Shown: positions 8,668 to 17,996, counted from the first letter of the stretch. The stretch is 64,000 nucleotides of DNA from Bacillota bacterium (GCA_023430885.1 JAEYYH010000008.1:1-64000); one strand, 5' to 3'. Notes: generated by a model not told the origin, from the letters alone. Translations and numbers: made by a program.

Positions 8668-9909
8668 ATGGGAATTAATGTAAATAGTGAGATTAAACCA
8701 TTAAAGAAAGTTTTGTTACACCGACCAGGTAATGAATTATTGAATTTAACACCTGATTCACTTACTAGACTTTTATTTGATGATATTCCTTATTTAAAAA
8801 AAGCGCAAGAAGAACATGATGAGTTTGCTAAAATATTAACAGATAATGGAATAGTAGTTGTTTATCTTGAAGATTTAATGGCAGAAACATTAGATCTAAA
8901 TCCATCAATTAAAGAAAAATTTATCAAGCAGTTTATTTATGAAGCAGGAATTAAAACTCCAAAATATAATAAGGTTGTTTTTGAATATTTAAATACTTAT
9001 TCTGATAATAAAGATTTAGTATTAAAAACAATGGAAGGTATTAATATAAATGAGCTTAATGCTATGGAAAGAGATGTTGAACATTCTTTAGTGGACTTAA
9101 TTACTGAAGAAAGTAAGTTCCTGGCTGATCCAATGCCAAATTTAATATTTACTAGAGATCCATTTGCATCAATGGGTAATGGTGTATGTTTAAATAAAAT
9201 GTATTCAGTTACTAGAAATAGAGAAACTATCTACGCTGAATATATATTTAATTATCATCCTGATTATAAGGACAGTGTTAAAAAGTATTATGATAGATAT
9301 AACCCTTATCATATTGAGGGAGGAGATGTTTTATTACTTAATGAAACAACTTTAGCTATTGGTATATCACAAAGAACACAAGCAGAAAGTATTGAACTTT
9401 TAGCAAATAATTTATTTAAAGATAATACATCTAAAATTAGTAAAATATTAGCATTTAGCATTCCTAATTGTCGTGCTTTTATGCATTTAGATACTGTTTT
9501 CACACAAGTTGATTATGATAAATTTACATATCATCCAGGTATCATGGATACTTTAGAAGTTTATGAGATAACAGCTAACGAAGAAATAGTAGATGAAGAA
9601 GATACTATTAATGTAAAAAAAATAAATGATAGTTTAGAAAATATATTAGAATCAGCTTTAAACAAAGATATTACTCTAATACCATGTGGTGCAGAAGATA
9701 GAATCACTTCTGAAAGAGAGCAGTGGAATGATGCTTCCAATACTTTATGTATAGCACCAGGGGTAGTTGTAGTATACGATCGTAATAATATTACAAATGC
9801 TCTTTTAAAGAGAGCAGGATTAAAGGTATTAGAAATGCCTGGTAGTGAATTATCAAGAGGTAGAGGCGGCCCTCGTTGTATGAGTATGCCATTATATAGG
9901 GAGGATTAA
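8668..9909 (+). CDS. arcA: Arginine deiminase
   Basis: This 413-residue enzyme hydrolyses arginine to citrulline and ammonia. Visible hallmarks are FTRDPFASMGNGV, EGGDVLLL, the catalytic His region FMHLDTVFTQVD, and the nucleophile Cys in RGRGGPRCMSMPL near the C-terminus. ATGs lie at 8662 and 8668; GGAGA at 8656-8660 is better spaced for 8668 (MGINVNSEIK). arcB follows after 4 bases. Confidence 0.96.
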   Translation: MGINVNSEIKPLKKVLLHRPGNELLNLTPDSLTRLLFDDIPYLKKAQEEHDEFAKILTDNGIVVVYLEDLMAETLDLNPSIKEKFIKQFIYEAGIKTPKYNKVVFEYLNTYSDNKDLVLKTMEGININELNAMERDVEHSLVDLITEESKFLADPMPNLIFTRDPFASMGNGVCLNKMYSVTRNRETIYAEYIFNYHPDYKDSVKKYYDRYNPYHIEGGDVLLLNETTLAIGISQRTQAESIELLANNLFKDNTSKISKILAFSIPNCRAFMHLDTVFTQVDYDKFTYHPGIMDTLEVYEITANEEIVDEEDTINVKKINDSLENILESALNKDITLIPCGAEDRITSEREQWNDASNTLCIAPGVVVVYDRNNITNALLKRAGLKVLEMPGSELSRGRGGPRCMSMPLYRED

Positions 9910-9913
9910 TAAT

Positions 9914-10921
9914 ATGAATTTAAAAGGCAGAAATTTTTTGAAGTTACTTGATTATTCTAGTGAAGAGATAAGATATTTATTAGATTTATCTAAAAAGTTT
10001 AAATCTATGAAAAGAAATAATATAAACCATAAATATTTAGAAGGAAAAAATATTGTTTTGTTGTTCGAAAAAACTTCTACTAGAACAAGATGTTCATTTG
10101 AAGTTGCCGGTTTAGATTTAGGTATGGGAGTTACTTATTTGGACGCTCAAAGTAGTCAAATGGGCAAAAAAGAAAGTATTGAAGATACGGCTAAAGTTCT
10201 TGGAAGATTATATGATGGTATTGAATACCGTGGATATGGTCAAGAAATAGTTGAAGAGTTAGCTAAATATTCTAACGTTCCAACATGGAATGGACTAACA
10301 AATGAATTTCATCCAACCCAAATGTTAGGAGATTTACTAACTATTGAAGAACATTTTGGAAATTTAAAAGGTTTAAATTTGACGTTTGTAGGTGATGGCC
10401 GTAATAACGTTGCTAATTCATTAATGGTAGCATGTGCTAAAATGGGAATGAATTATACTTGTTTAGCACCAGCTGAATTATATCCGGCTGAATCCTTAAT
10501 AGAGATGTGTAAGCAAATAGCTAATGAGAATGGTTCGACAATAAATATAACAAGCGATGTAAATATTGGAGCTAATAATGCTAACATTATTTATACTGAT
10601 GTTTGGGTATCTATGGGAGAACCAGAAGAGATATGGGCTCAAAGAATTCAACTTTTAAAACCATATCAAGTTAATAAAGAACTATTAGATATGGCTAATC
10701 AAAATTGTATATTTCTACATTGCTTACCATCATTTCATAATTTAGATACAAAAATAGGTAAAGAAATAAATGAAAAATTTGGATTAAGTGAAATGGAAGT
10801 AACAGATGAAGTATTCAGTTCAACAAAATCTTTGGTATTTGAAGAAGCCGAAAATAGAATGCATACAATAAAAGCCATTATGTATGCGACAATGACAGAT
10901 GACGATTTAATTAATAAATAA
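9914..10921 (+). CDS. arcB: Ornithine carbamoyltransferase (catabolic)
   Basis: This 335-residue enzyme interconverts citrulline plus phosphate with ornithine plus carbamoyl phosphate. It has the carbamoyl-phosphate loop STRTRCSFE, HPTQMLGDLLT, and the ornithine-site motifs DVWVSMGE and HCLP. Sitting between arcA and an ArcD-like antiporter, it is the catabolic enzyme feeding arcC. The Shine-Dalgarno GGGAGG overlaps the end of arcA. The catabolic role is inferred from context; the anabolic (argF) form is very similar. Confidence 0.93.
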   Translation: MNLKGRNFLKLLDYSSEEIRYLLDLSKKFKSMKRNNINHKYLEGKNIVLLFEKTSTRTRCSFEVAGLDLGMGVTYLDAQSSQMGKKESIEDTAKVLGRLYDGIEYRGYGQEIVEELAKYSNVPTWNGLTNEFHPTQMLGDLLTIEEHFGNLKGLNLTFVGDGRNNVANSLMVACAKMGMNYTCLAPAELYPAESLIEMCKQIANENGSTINITSDVNIGANNANIIYTDVWVSMGEPEEIWAQRIQLLKPYQVNKELLDMANQNCIFLHCLPSFHNLDTKIGKEINEKFGLSEMEVTDEVFSSTKSLVFEEAENRMHTIKAIMYATMTDDDLINK

Positions 10922-10963
10922 TTATATAACTTGATGGAAGTAATATTCCATGGTTGTATTGGA

Positions 10964-10993
10964 TTGACTATATAATATTTTTAAAATTATAAT
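10964..10993 (+). promoter_or_regulatory. Strong promoter for the arcB-arcD intergenic RNA
   Basis: TTGACT (10964-10969) and TATAAT (10988-10993) with an 18-base spacer. The predicted start, near 11000, falls directly before the structured region. Confidence 0.7.
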
Positions 10994-10999
10994 AATTTA

Positions 11000-11290
11000 A
11001 TAAGATAGGTTGTAGTTGATTAAATAGAAGCACTTTTCAAAATTTAATTAACTTTGTTGTTTTTTGGAAAAATAATTATTAGAATTTGAAAAGTAAATAA
11101 TTTATCAATTCATTGATGATACTAATAGGTAATATAGGAGAGTCGTTCCTTCTCTAAAACCATTAGTATTGTTGAATTGAATACTGTAAGACAATTGGTT
11201 GGCCAAGGAAAATTGTTATTACAGCCAGTGGTTACATATTCCAGTAGTAAAAATGACCATTTTACAAAGGAATGAATACTACATAAGACA
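11000..11290 (+). ncRNA. Putative structured RNA (unassigned) upstream of arcD
   Basis: The 483-base gap between arcB and the antiporter gene has no plausible coding frame but is rich in complementary segments. A closing helix TGTAGT/ACTACA (11011-11016 with 11278-11283) encloses four stem-loops: 11032-11044 with 11083-11094 (12 bp, one bulge); 11107-11112 plus 11119-11126 with 11162-11169 plus 11173-11178 (two-part helix); 11184-11189 plus 11191-11196 with 11211-11216 plus 11219-11224; and 11238-11242 plus 11247-11252 with 11260-11265 plus 11269-11273. It may be a free-standing ncRNA or the arcD leader. I do not recognise it as a known family. Confidence 0.55.
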
Positions 11291-11333
11291 TAGGCACTAT
11301 TGATTTTTTAAAAGTTATCCACATTAATGATTA

Positions 11334-11372
11334 TTGCCTTTTTAGATAAGTAAATTATATTTAAAAAGGCAA
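11334..11372 (+). promoter_or_regulatory. Hairpin just upstream of the arcD ribosome binding site
   Basis: A perfect 11-bp inverted repeat (11334-11344 with 11362-11372) has no U-run after it, so it is not a terminator. It ends about 18 bases before GAAGGAG and could modulate translation or mRNA stability. Confidence 0.45.
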
Positions 11373-11404
11373 AATTATTACAAGAATTATGAAGGAGTGA
11401 AAAT

Positions 11405-12856
11405 ATGAAAGAAGTAGTAGAAGATGTAAAAGTAGTTAAGTCAACTAATATGGGAAAAAAAGGACTAACTGCATTTTCAATTATACTAATATTATTATTA
11501 ATAGTTTCTGCTGTTACTTGGTTTATACCAGATGTAACAGATGCCAAATTATCAGATATTTTAATGGCACCAGTCAATGGATTTGTTGATGCTGTTGAAG
11601 TATGTATATTTGTTTTAATCCTTGGTGGCTTTTTAGCTATAGTTAAACAAACAGGTGCTCTAGAAGCAGGAATTGCATCACTTGTTAGAAAATTGAAAGG
11701 GCATGAATTATTAATAATTCCAGTATTAATGTTTATCTTTTCAGTAGGTGGTACAACATATGGAATGCTAGAAGAAACTGTTGGTTTCTATATTCTATTA
11801 GCAGCTACAATGGTTGCGATGGGATATGATACAATTGTAGGGTCAGCAATTGTATTATTAGGAGCAGGATCTGGAGTATTAGGATCAACAATTAATCCAT
11901 TTGCAGTAGGTGCTGCAGTCAGTGCTTTACCAGAAGGAATTACTGCTGATCAATCAGTTATCCTTACTTTAGGTGTTATTCTATGGTTAACATCTTATTT
12001 AATCTCAGTGTTCTTTGTTATGAGATATGCAAAGAAAGTCAAAAAAGAGAAAGGTTCTACTTTCTTATCTTTACAAGAGAAAAAGGATATGGAAGATGAA
12101 TTTATTAAAAAGGAACATATTAATAATGCAAAATTAACAAAAAGACAAAAGTTTGTATTAGTATTATTTGGATTAACTTTTGTTGTTATGATTTTAGGAT
12201 TTATTCCTTGGGTTGATTTTGGTGTTATTAGTCAAGAAGTAGCTGATGCTGGTACACACTGGTCTGCTATTCTAACAGGTAATTGTTTTGGATATTTCTA
12301 TTTCCTAGATGCAGCCACTTGGTTCTTAATCATGGCAGTTATTATTGGAATTGTTGGTGATTTAGGAGAAGAAGGCATTGTTAAAGTATTTATGAAGGGT
12401 GTTGGAGAAATAGCCGAAGTAGTTATGATTATTGCAGTAGCACGTGGTATCAGTGTAATAATGAATACAACAGGTTTAGGTGTATACATTATTCAAAATG
12501 CTATTGACGCATTATCAGGTACTCCTGCTGGAGTATTTGCTCCACTTGATTACTTATTACATGTTTTCTTATCAATTTTAGTTCCATCAAGTTCTGGATT
12601 AGCAAACTTATCTACACCAGTTGTTGCTCCAATCGCAGATGGAATTGGATTAAATGCATCAGTAACAATTATGATTTATGTTGCAGCTAATGGATTAGTA
12701 AACTTAATTACACCAACTTGTGGTTCAATTATGGGTGGTCTAGCCTTAGCTAAAGTAGAATATCGTACTTGGTTTAAATGGTCATTTAAAGTAGTTCTTA
12801 CTATTGCTATATCTTCAGCAGCTATATTAACATTTGCAATGATATTGCTAAGTTAA
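11405..12856 (+). CDS. arcD: YfcC/ArcD-like arginine-ornithine antiporter
   Basis: This 483-residue polytopic membrane protein belongs to the YfcC/ArcD branch of the ion transporter superfamily. It has about twelve hydrophobic helices and characteristic segments such as GGTTYGMLEETVGFY, GAGSGVLGSTINPFA and PSSSGLANLSTPVVAPIAD. A hydrophilic loop follows residue ~210. Behind arcA-arcB, exchange of arginine for ornithine is the likely role; the family also contains short-chain carboxylate and peptide carriers. ATG follows GAAGGAG. A terminator closes the cluster. Confidence 0.82.
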   Translation: MKEVVEDVKVVKSTNMGKKGLTAFSIILILLLIVSAVTWFIPDVTDAKLSDILMAPVNGFVDAVEVCIFVLILGGFLAIVKQTGALEAGIASLVRKLKGHELLIIPVLMFIFSVGGTTYGMLEETVGFYILLAATMVAMGYDTIVGSAIVLLGAGSGVLGSTINPFAVGAAVSALPEGITADQSVILTLGVILWLTSYLISVFFVMRYAKKVKKEKGSTFLSLQEKKDMEDEFIKKEHINNAKLTKRQKFVLVLFGLTFVVMILGFIPWVDFGVISQEVADAGTHWSAILTGNCFGYFYFLDAATWFLIMAVIIGIVGDLGEEGIVKVFMKGVGEIAEVVMIIAVARGISVIMNTTGLGVYIIQNAIDALSGTPAGVFAPLDYLLHVFLSILVPSSSGLANLSTPVVAPIADGIGLNASVTIMIYVAANGLVNLITPTCGSIMGGLALAKVEYRTWFKWSFKVVLTIAISSAAILTFAMILLS

Positions 12857-12874
12857 ACAATAACTTAAAAATAA

Positions 12875-12906
12875 AACTATTCAATTAATTTTGAATAGTT
12901 TTTTTA
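12875..12906 (+). terminator. Terminator after arcD
   Basis: 10-bp stem (12875-12884 with 12891-12900) followed by seven T. Confidence 0.9.
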
Positions 12907-12951
12907 TATGCTATAATTATATAAATAAAGATATGTAAAAAAGAGGTATTT

Positions 12952-13611
12952 ATGAAAAAGAGATTATCAATTGGTTTACTGATAATAGTTATGTGTTTTA
13001 CTCTAGCAGGTTGTGACAAGGTAACAAAGAATAATATAATGGAAAAATTGCAAGGAAATTGGATTAGTAAGGATAAAAATACATATGATAGTACTACTGC
13101 TGAAGAATTTAATACTTACTTAATATTTAAGGATAATCTAGTTTTATATACTGGTTATATTGATTATCAATATAACAAAGTAGAAATATATTCACTATCT
13201 AATATGTACTTTGGAAAACAAAACTGGGAATATGAATATGTTGATGAAAACACCCTTATTCACAATGGAAATGTTTATAAAAAGATAGCAAATGATGATG
13301 AAAATGCAATGTTTATATCTGGGACTGAGTCCACTATTGAAAAGCCCTTATTAAGTTATGATGTTGACAACTTAGGAGGAATACTTAATCAGAATAGATT
13401 TTATATTATTAATGAGTATATAAAAATCGAAAATTTTGTTAGTAAAAAATATTACACGGAGACACCAGGATTAAAAAACAAGAGCTTTAATGTTAATGGC
13501 TTTGAACTACAATTTATAGATGAAATAGCAATTGATAATAAACAGAGAGATATTGTATGTGTCGGATATTATGAAAGAAAAACGCTTAAAAAATGTATAT
13601 TAGTTGATTAA
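12952..13611 (+). CDS. Putative lipoprotein of unknown function
   Basis: This 219-residue protein has a classic lipoprotein signal (MKKRLSIGLL...LAGC, C20). The mature part has no family I recognise. It contains a lipocalin-like opening typical of small surface proteins (LQGNWISKDKNTYDS...YLIFKDN), so a beta-barrel or sandwich is possible. ATG follows AAAGAGGT, and a TATAAT lies at 12912-12917. It is monocistronic and convergent with the next ABC operon. Confidence 0.7.
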   Translation: MKKRLSIGLLIIVMCFTLAGCDKVTKNNIMEKLQGNWISKDKNTYDSTTAEEFNTYLIFKDNLVLYTGYIDYQYNKVEIYSLSNMYFGKQNWEYEYVDENTLIHNGNVYKKIANDDENAMFISGTESTIEKPLLSYDVDNLGGILNQNRFYIINEYIKIENFVSKKYYTETPGLKNKSFNVNGFELQFIDEIAIDNKQRDIVCVGYYERKTLKKCILVD

Positions 13612-13702
13612 AAAAATTATTTTTATAAAGCATTCACTAATGAATTTAGTATCTTACAAGTAAAAAATAACAAAAAAAGGTTGGAAATAAATGATTAAAA
13701 TA

Positions 13703-13733
13703 AAATAACTAGATTATTTAGATCTAGTTATTT
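13703..13733. terminator. Bidirectional terminator between lipoprotein gene and ABC permease
   Basis: Perfect 12-bp stem (13703-13714 with 13722-13733), T-rich on both sides. The stop codon of the minus-strand permease lies within it. Confidence 0.85.
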
Positions 13734-14502
13734 TTGATTCAAGATATGATATGAAATAGTACATAACTATAGAAACGAGACCCAATATTACAATTCCAGT
13801 AATAACAAGATTTAAATTAAATACTTGTGATCCATACATTATTAAGTATCCAATACCTTGTTTTGAAACTAAAAACTCTCCCATAATGATACCTATTAAT
13901 GACATACTTATATTAATTTTTAAGGTGCTTATTATTATATTAAGACTACCAGGTAGTATAAGTTTAAAATATGTTTGAGTTTTAGAAGCTTTAAGCGAAT
14001 TCATAAGTCTGATTTTTATTGGATCAATACCTATAAATCCTTGATAAATATTTATTATAGTAATAATAGTAGAGATTAACAAGGCCATTATTATTATGGA
14101 ATTCACACCAGCACCTGCCCAAATAATTATAATTGGGCCAAGTGCTACCTTGGGTAAACTATTTAGTATAGTTAGAAAAGGATCTATTACTTTAGCTATA
14201 AATTTATTACTCCAAAGTATAGATGCCACAACTAATCCTATAAATGTTCCAAGTATAAAACTAATAATTGTTTCATACACTGTAATCCAAATATTTATAA
14301 ATAGTGTACCATCTTTAAATAAACTTATAATGGTCTTAATAACGTTATAAGGTGAAGAAGTAATAAATGAATTAACAATATTATTATCGGCTAAGAATTG
14401 CCATAAGAAGATAAAAATAAGTACTATAGAGATTTGAGCTAACCTAACAAACAGATTAAATTGTTTACTTCGCTTTATAAATAACTTATGTTCCTCAGAC
14501 AT
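13714..14502 (-). CDS. NitT/TauT-type ABC transporter permease
   Basis: This 262-residue inner-membrane permease is related to SsuC/TauC/ThiX, with about six hydrophobic helices and the EAA-like loop MNSLKASKTQTYFKLILPGS. The frame is open from a TTG at 14511, but the ATG at 14502 gives the usual N-terminus and overlaps the stop of the ATPase gene by 8 bases. It forms an importer with the ATPase and the NMT1-like binding protein of the same operon; the substrate may be a thiamine precursor, nitrate or a sulfonate. Confidence 0.88.
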   Translation of the reverse strand: MSEEHKLFIKRSKQFNLFVRLAQISIVLIFIFLWQFLADNNIVNSFITSSPYNVIKTIISLFKDGTLFINIWITVYETIISFILGTFIGLVVASILWSNKFIAKVIDPFLTILNSLPKVALGPIIIIWAGAGVNSIIIMALLISTIITIINIYQGFIGIDPIKIRLMNSLKASKTQTYFKLILPGSLNIIISTLKINISMSLIGIIMGEFLVSKQGIGYLIMYGSQVFNLNLVITGIVILGLVSIVMYYFISYLESKITRSK

Positions 14503-15241
14503 GATAATCAATTTCTTTCCAAATCATATCATAGTATTTAGCGAATTCCTTACTTTTTCTGTTGTTAATAGGCGTACTTTTATCTGTTAAATTAATGTCA
14601 ATAACTGTTTTGACAATAGCTGGTCTATGTGAAAGAACTATTACAGTATCTGCCATAGAAATAGCTTCTGCTAAATCATGTGTAACCATAATAACTGTTT
14701 TCTTTTCCTTTTTTATTATACGATACACATCATCAGATACAGCAAGTCTAGTTTGGTAGTCCAGTGCTGAAAAAGGTTCATCCAATAAAAGAATATCAGG
14801 ATTAGTTGCGAGGGTTCTAATTAGTGCAACCCTTTGTCTCATACCACCTGATAATTCCTCAGGATACTTATTAATAAAATCTTTAAGCCCATAATCTTCT
14901 AGAAGTCTAATAACCTTTTTTTTGTTTGAACTAGTTAAATCTTTACTAATTTCTAAACCTAACAAACAATTGTTTAATATGGTTCTAAAATTAAATAGTG
15001 CATCTTGTTGTAACATATAACCGATTTTAATATTATCTTTAAATTGAATTTGTCCATCAGTTTTTTTCTCTAATCCGCAAAGAACTGAAAGAAGTGTACT
15101 TTTACCACATCCAGATGGTCCCACAATTGCAATAAATTTTCCTTCTTCTAAATCGAAGGAAATATCATTAATTGCTTCTATTTCATCATTTTTAGTGTGA
15201 TATATTTTTTTAAGATTTTTGATACTTAAAATATTATTCAT
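14495..15241 (-). CDS. NitT/TauT-type ABC transporter ATP-binding protein
   Basis: This 248-residue ATPase has Walker A GPSGCGKST, signature LSGGMRQR, Walker B ILLLDEPFSALD and the switch His in VTHD, typical of the SsuB/TauB/NrtD group. ATG follows AGGTGAT. It is third in a minus-strand operon (binding protein, lipoprotein, ATPase, permease). Confidence 0.92.
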   Translation of the reverse strand: MNNILSIKNLKKIYHTKNDEIEAINDISFDLEEGKFIAIVGPSGCGKSTLLSVLCGLEKKTDGQIQFKDNIKIGYMLQQDALFNFRTILNNCLLGLEISKDLTSSNKKKVIRLLEDYGLKDFINKYPEELSGGMRQRVALIRTLATNPDILLLDEPFSALDYQTRLAVSDDVYRIIKKEKKTVIMVTHDLAEAISMADTVIVLSHRPAIVKTVIDINLTDKSTPINNRKSKEFAKYYDMIWKEIDYHV

Positions 15242-15302
15242 TTTATCACCTAAATTATAGTATGATTTTTACTTTTATTTGCTTGTGCAAAGCATACTAT
15301 AA

Positions 15303-15331
15303 ATAAAAAAGAAACTATTACTAGTTTCTTA
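15303..15331 (-). terminator. Terminator after the lipoprotein gene
   Basis: 9-bp stem (15309-15317 with 15322-15330) and a T-run on the minus strand. It overlaps the stop codon at 15329 and separates the first two genes of the ABC locus from the ATPase gene. Confidence 0.75.
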
Positions 15332-16021
15332 AATATTGTTTAATATAACTGTATATTTACTATTCCCTCTATATTTACCATTTTCATCAAAGTCATCTGT
15401 ACCATCATATGTAAATACAGTAACTTCGACAGGAGAAGTCACTTCATTATAAACAGTTCCACCAGTAATTTTAAATGATGTCATCATAGTCGAAGTATTC
15501 CACTCTGTTTCAGTAATATGTGAGTACCAATTATCATTACGATGTAATATATCATCATAAAAATAAAATAATAAATATTCTGTTGATAGGATTGAATCAG
15601 TTATATTTAAAATAGTTCGATCAATAACATCACCGTTTTTAACTGAAAATTTAACATTATATCCTATCCTATAGTTATTAATATTACTATAGTTCCTTTT
15701 ATATGTATCAAAAGTTCCAGCTACAGAATCTGCAGGAAGAGTTTTTTCTTGTGTATAGAATGTTGAAAAAACAATTATATCAGTATATTGTTTCCAAGTT
15801 GAATCATAATGATCAACTAGTGTAGTTGTTCCATTAGAATTAATATATAATCCAACTGTTATTGGATTATCATCAACATAAGTATCTTTTTCTTCCTCAG
15901 AAATAGGTTCTTCACCAATTTCTTCGTCATCAACTACTTCTTTATCTACTTTTTTATTTGTGCAAGCACACATCAAGAAGACTATAGTAGCTATAAATAC
16001 AAAATACATTACTTTTTTCAT
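15329..16021 (-). CDS. Putative lipoprotein within the ABC importer locus
   Basis: This 230-residue protein has a lipoprotein signal ending in LMCAC (C19 or C20). A very acidic linker (about residues 25-50) is followed by a beta-rich domain (PITVGLYINSNGTTTLV...). I recognise no family. It lies between the binding protein and the ATPase genes of a NitT/TauT-type importer, so an accessory role in uptake is possible. Terminator hairpins on both sides suggest it can also be expressed alone. ATG follows AGGTGAT. Confidence 0.7.
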   Translation of the reverse strand: MKKVMYFVFIATIVFLMCACTNKKVDKEVVDDEEIGEEPISEEEKDTYVDDNPITVGLYINSNGTTTLVDHYDSTWKQYTDIIVFSTFYTQEKTLPADSVAGTFDTYKRNYSNINNYRIGYNVKFSVKNGDVIDRTILNITDSILSTEYLLFYFYDDILHRNDNWYSHITETEWNTSTMMTSFKITGGTVYNEVTSPVEVTVFTYDGTDDFDENGKYRGNSKYTVILNNI

Positions 16022-16048
16022 ATTATCACCTAAGGTAATTATATCATA

Positions 16049-16074
16049 TAAAAAAAAGAATATAACTATTCTTT
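16049..16074 (-). terminator. Terminator after the NMT1-like binding protein gene
   Basis: 8-bp stem (16055-16062 with 16067-16074) with a T-run on the minus strand. The TAG stop at 16066-16068 is inside the hairpin. Confidence 0.75.
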
Positions 16075-17061
16075 TTCTGAATATGTATTATCAACTAATT
16101 TATCGAAATCAACTCTAGAAGTTAAAGCTCCAGCACTTTCCATTATTTCTTGTATATGATCAAAATTTTCTTTTTCTATATAAGTAGTATTAAACCAAGA
16201 ATCAATGTTTTTATATCTTTCTACTATAATAGTTAGATCATTTAAAGAAGTATCTGGAAAATCTTTTAGTATTGTTTTAGCAATTTCTTCTGAAGTATTA
16301 TTATGAACATAATCTAATCCTTTTTGAATTGCAGTGGTAAATCCTTCAATAACTTCAGGATTATCCTCAATATAACTTTTTTTAGCATTAAAAGCAGTGT
16401 AAGGAACAGTTCCACCATATTCACCAATAGAAGCAACTACATAGCCATAACCTGCTTGCTCTACTTTCAAAGCTGTTGGTTCAAAAAGCGATACAAAGTC
16501 ACCTTGCCCACCAATAAATGCCCCACTCATAGCTGCAAAAGCAATACTAGTATCTATAAATACATCTTTTTTAGGATCAACTCCATTTTGTTTAAGTGCC
16601 CATTCTAAAGTCATTTCAGGCATTCCACCTTGACGACCTCCAATTATTGTAGAACCTTTTAAATCTTCTAGTTTAAAATTATCGTATTTTTTTCTAGATA
16701 CTAGAAAACTACCATCCTTTTTTGTAAGTCCTGCAAAAGTTATTAGATAATCTTCTACACCTTGATTATACAAATATATTGTAGCTTCACTACCACAAAA
16801 ACCAATATTAACATCACCTGATAATACGGCTGCAGTAACTTTATCTGCACCAGCAGTTAAAGTTAATTCTACATCAAGTCCTTCATCTTCAAAATAACCT
16901 AGTTCTTTAGCAGCATACATAGGAGCATAAAAAATACTATGTGCAACTTCTGCGACACTTACTTTCTTTAAATCAGTATCAGTATTTTTCTTAGGCCACA
17001 TAGTAAGACTAGCTAAGAATATAATCAAAATAATTACTAAATAAGTAATATATTTTTTCAA
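16066..17061 (-). CDS. NMT1/THI5-like ABC substrate-binding protein
   Basis: This 331-residue periplasmic-type binding protein has an N-terminal hydrophobic anchor and no clear lipobox Cys, followed by the NMT1/SsuA fold: HSIFYAPMYAAKELGYFEDEGLDVEL, GDVNIGFCGSEA and GGRQGGMPE. It probably captures a thiamine pyrimidine precursor or a related small anion. The frame opens with GTG at 17070, but AAAGGTGAT fits a TTG at 17061 better, matching the AGGTGAT spacing used elsewhere here. It is the first gene of the importer locus. Confidence 0.88.
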   Translation of the reverse strand: MKKYITYLVIILIIFLASLTMWPKKNTDTDLKKVSVAEVAHSIFYAPMYAAKELGYFEDEGLDVELTLTAGADKVTAAVLSGDVNIGFCGSEATIYLYNQGVEDYLITFAGLTKKDGSFLVSRKKYDNFKLEDLKGSTIIGGRQGGMPEMTLEWALKQNGVDPKKDVFIDTSIAFAAMSGAFIGGQGDFVSLFEPTALKVEQAGYGYVVASIGEYGGTVPYTAFNAKKSYIEDNPEVIEGFTTAIQKGLDYVHNNTSEEIAKTILKDFPDTSLNDLTIIVERYKNIDSWFNTTYIEKENFDHIQEIMESAGALTSRVDFDKLVDNTYSEKE

Positions 17062-17140
17062 ATTAATCACCTTTCCTTATTTTTATTATATTCGTATTTT
17101 TTTTTGTGGTTCGTGTTATAATATATTACGAGGTGATAAT

Positions 17141-17965
17141 ATGCCAGAACTTCCAGAAGTTGAAACGGTAAAAGAAACATTAAAATTTAAGATATTAGGT
17201 AAAAAAATAAAGAATGTAAAGATATTATATGCCGGAATAATAGAATATCCTACCAGTGATGAGTTTATAAAACAAATAATTGGTGAAACTATAAACGATA
17301 TTAAAAGGCGAGGAAAATGGTTAATGTTTGAACTTGACCATTACTATTTGCTTAGTCATCTAAGAATGGAAGGAAAATATAATATTCGTCAAACTGGAGA
17401 TATATACGACAAACATGAACATGTGTCTTTTGAATTTACAGACGGTAGCGAACTAAGATATCGTGATACAAGAAAGTTTGGGCGTATGCATTTAATAAAA
17501 AAGGATATTATAAATAGTAGGAAACCATTAAATGAGTTAGGTTTAGAACCTTGGGATGATTCACTAAATGTATCATACCTAAAAGAAAAATATAAAACTA
17601 AAAAGTTGCCTATTAAAACAGTGATTCTTGATCAGAGTATAATTGTTGGAATAGGAAATATATATGCAGATGAAATTCTATTTCTTAGCAAAATAAATCC
17701 TTATACAAAAACTAATGAACTTAATGATAAAGACCTAGATAATATTATTTTATATACAAAAAAAGTTTTAGAGGAAGCAATAAAAATGGGTGGTACAACT
17801 ATAAGGACCTATACATCTAGTGAAGGAGTTCATGGTAAATTTCAACAAAAATTGCATGTTCACAACCATGAAGGTGAATTATGCCCTATATGCAATAATT
17901 TTATAGTCAAAGTCAAAATCAATGGTAGAGGTACATATTATTGTGAAAAATGCCAAAATAGATAA
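17141..17965 (+). CDS. mutM: Formamidopyrimidine-DNA glycosylase
   Basis: This 274-residue bifunctional base-excision repair enzyme removes oxidised purines such as 8-oxoguanine and nicks the abasic site. The N-terminus PELPEVETV supplies the catalytic Pro and Glu. H2TH motif residues (VGIGNIYADEILF) and the C-terminal zinc finger (CPIC...CEKC) are present. ATG follows GAGGTGAT with a TATAAT upstream. It is closed by a terminator and followed by pyk. Confidence 0.95.
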   Translation: MPELPEVETVKETLKFKILGKKIKNVKILYAGIIEYPTSDEFIKQIIGETINDIKRRGKWLMFELDHYYLLSHLRMEGKYNIRQTGDIYDKHEHVSFEFTDGSELRYRDTRKFGRMHLIKKDIINSRKPLNELGLEPWDDSLNVSYLKEKYKTKKLPIKTVILDQSIIVGIGNIYADEILFLSKINPYTKTNELNDKDLDNIILYTKKVLEEAIKMGGTTIRTYTSSEGVHGKFQQKLHVHNHEGELCPICNNFIVKVKINGRGTYYCEKCQNR

Positions 17966-17971
17966 TTAAAA

Positions 17972-17996
17972 CAAGAAATTTTTCTTGCTTTTTTTC
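17972..17996 (+). terminator. Terminator after mutM
   Basis: CAAGAAA/TTTCTTG stem (17972-17978 with 17981-17987) with a T-run. Confidence 0.7.

Noticed and set aside
11000..11290. Assignment of the arcB-arcD RNA to 6S RNA, RNase P RNA or a T-box
   Set aside because: 6S would be one long hairpin. The RNase P GAGGAAAGUCC core and the T-box AGGGUGG motif are absent.
11308..11577. Minus-strand frame covering the arcD start
   Set aside because: It overlaps the arcD leader hairpin and coding start and has no Shine-Dalgarno or domain.
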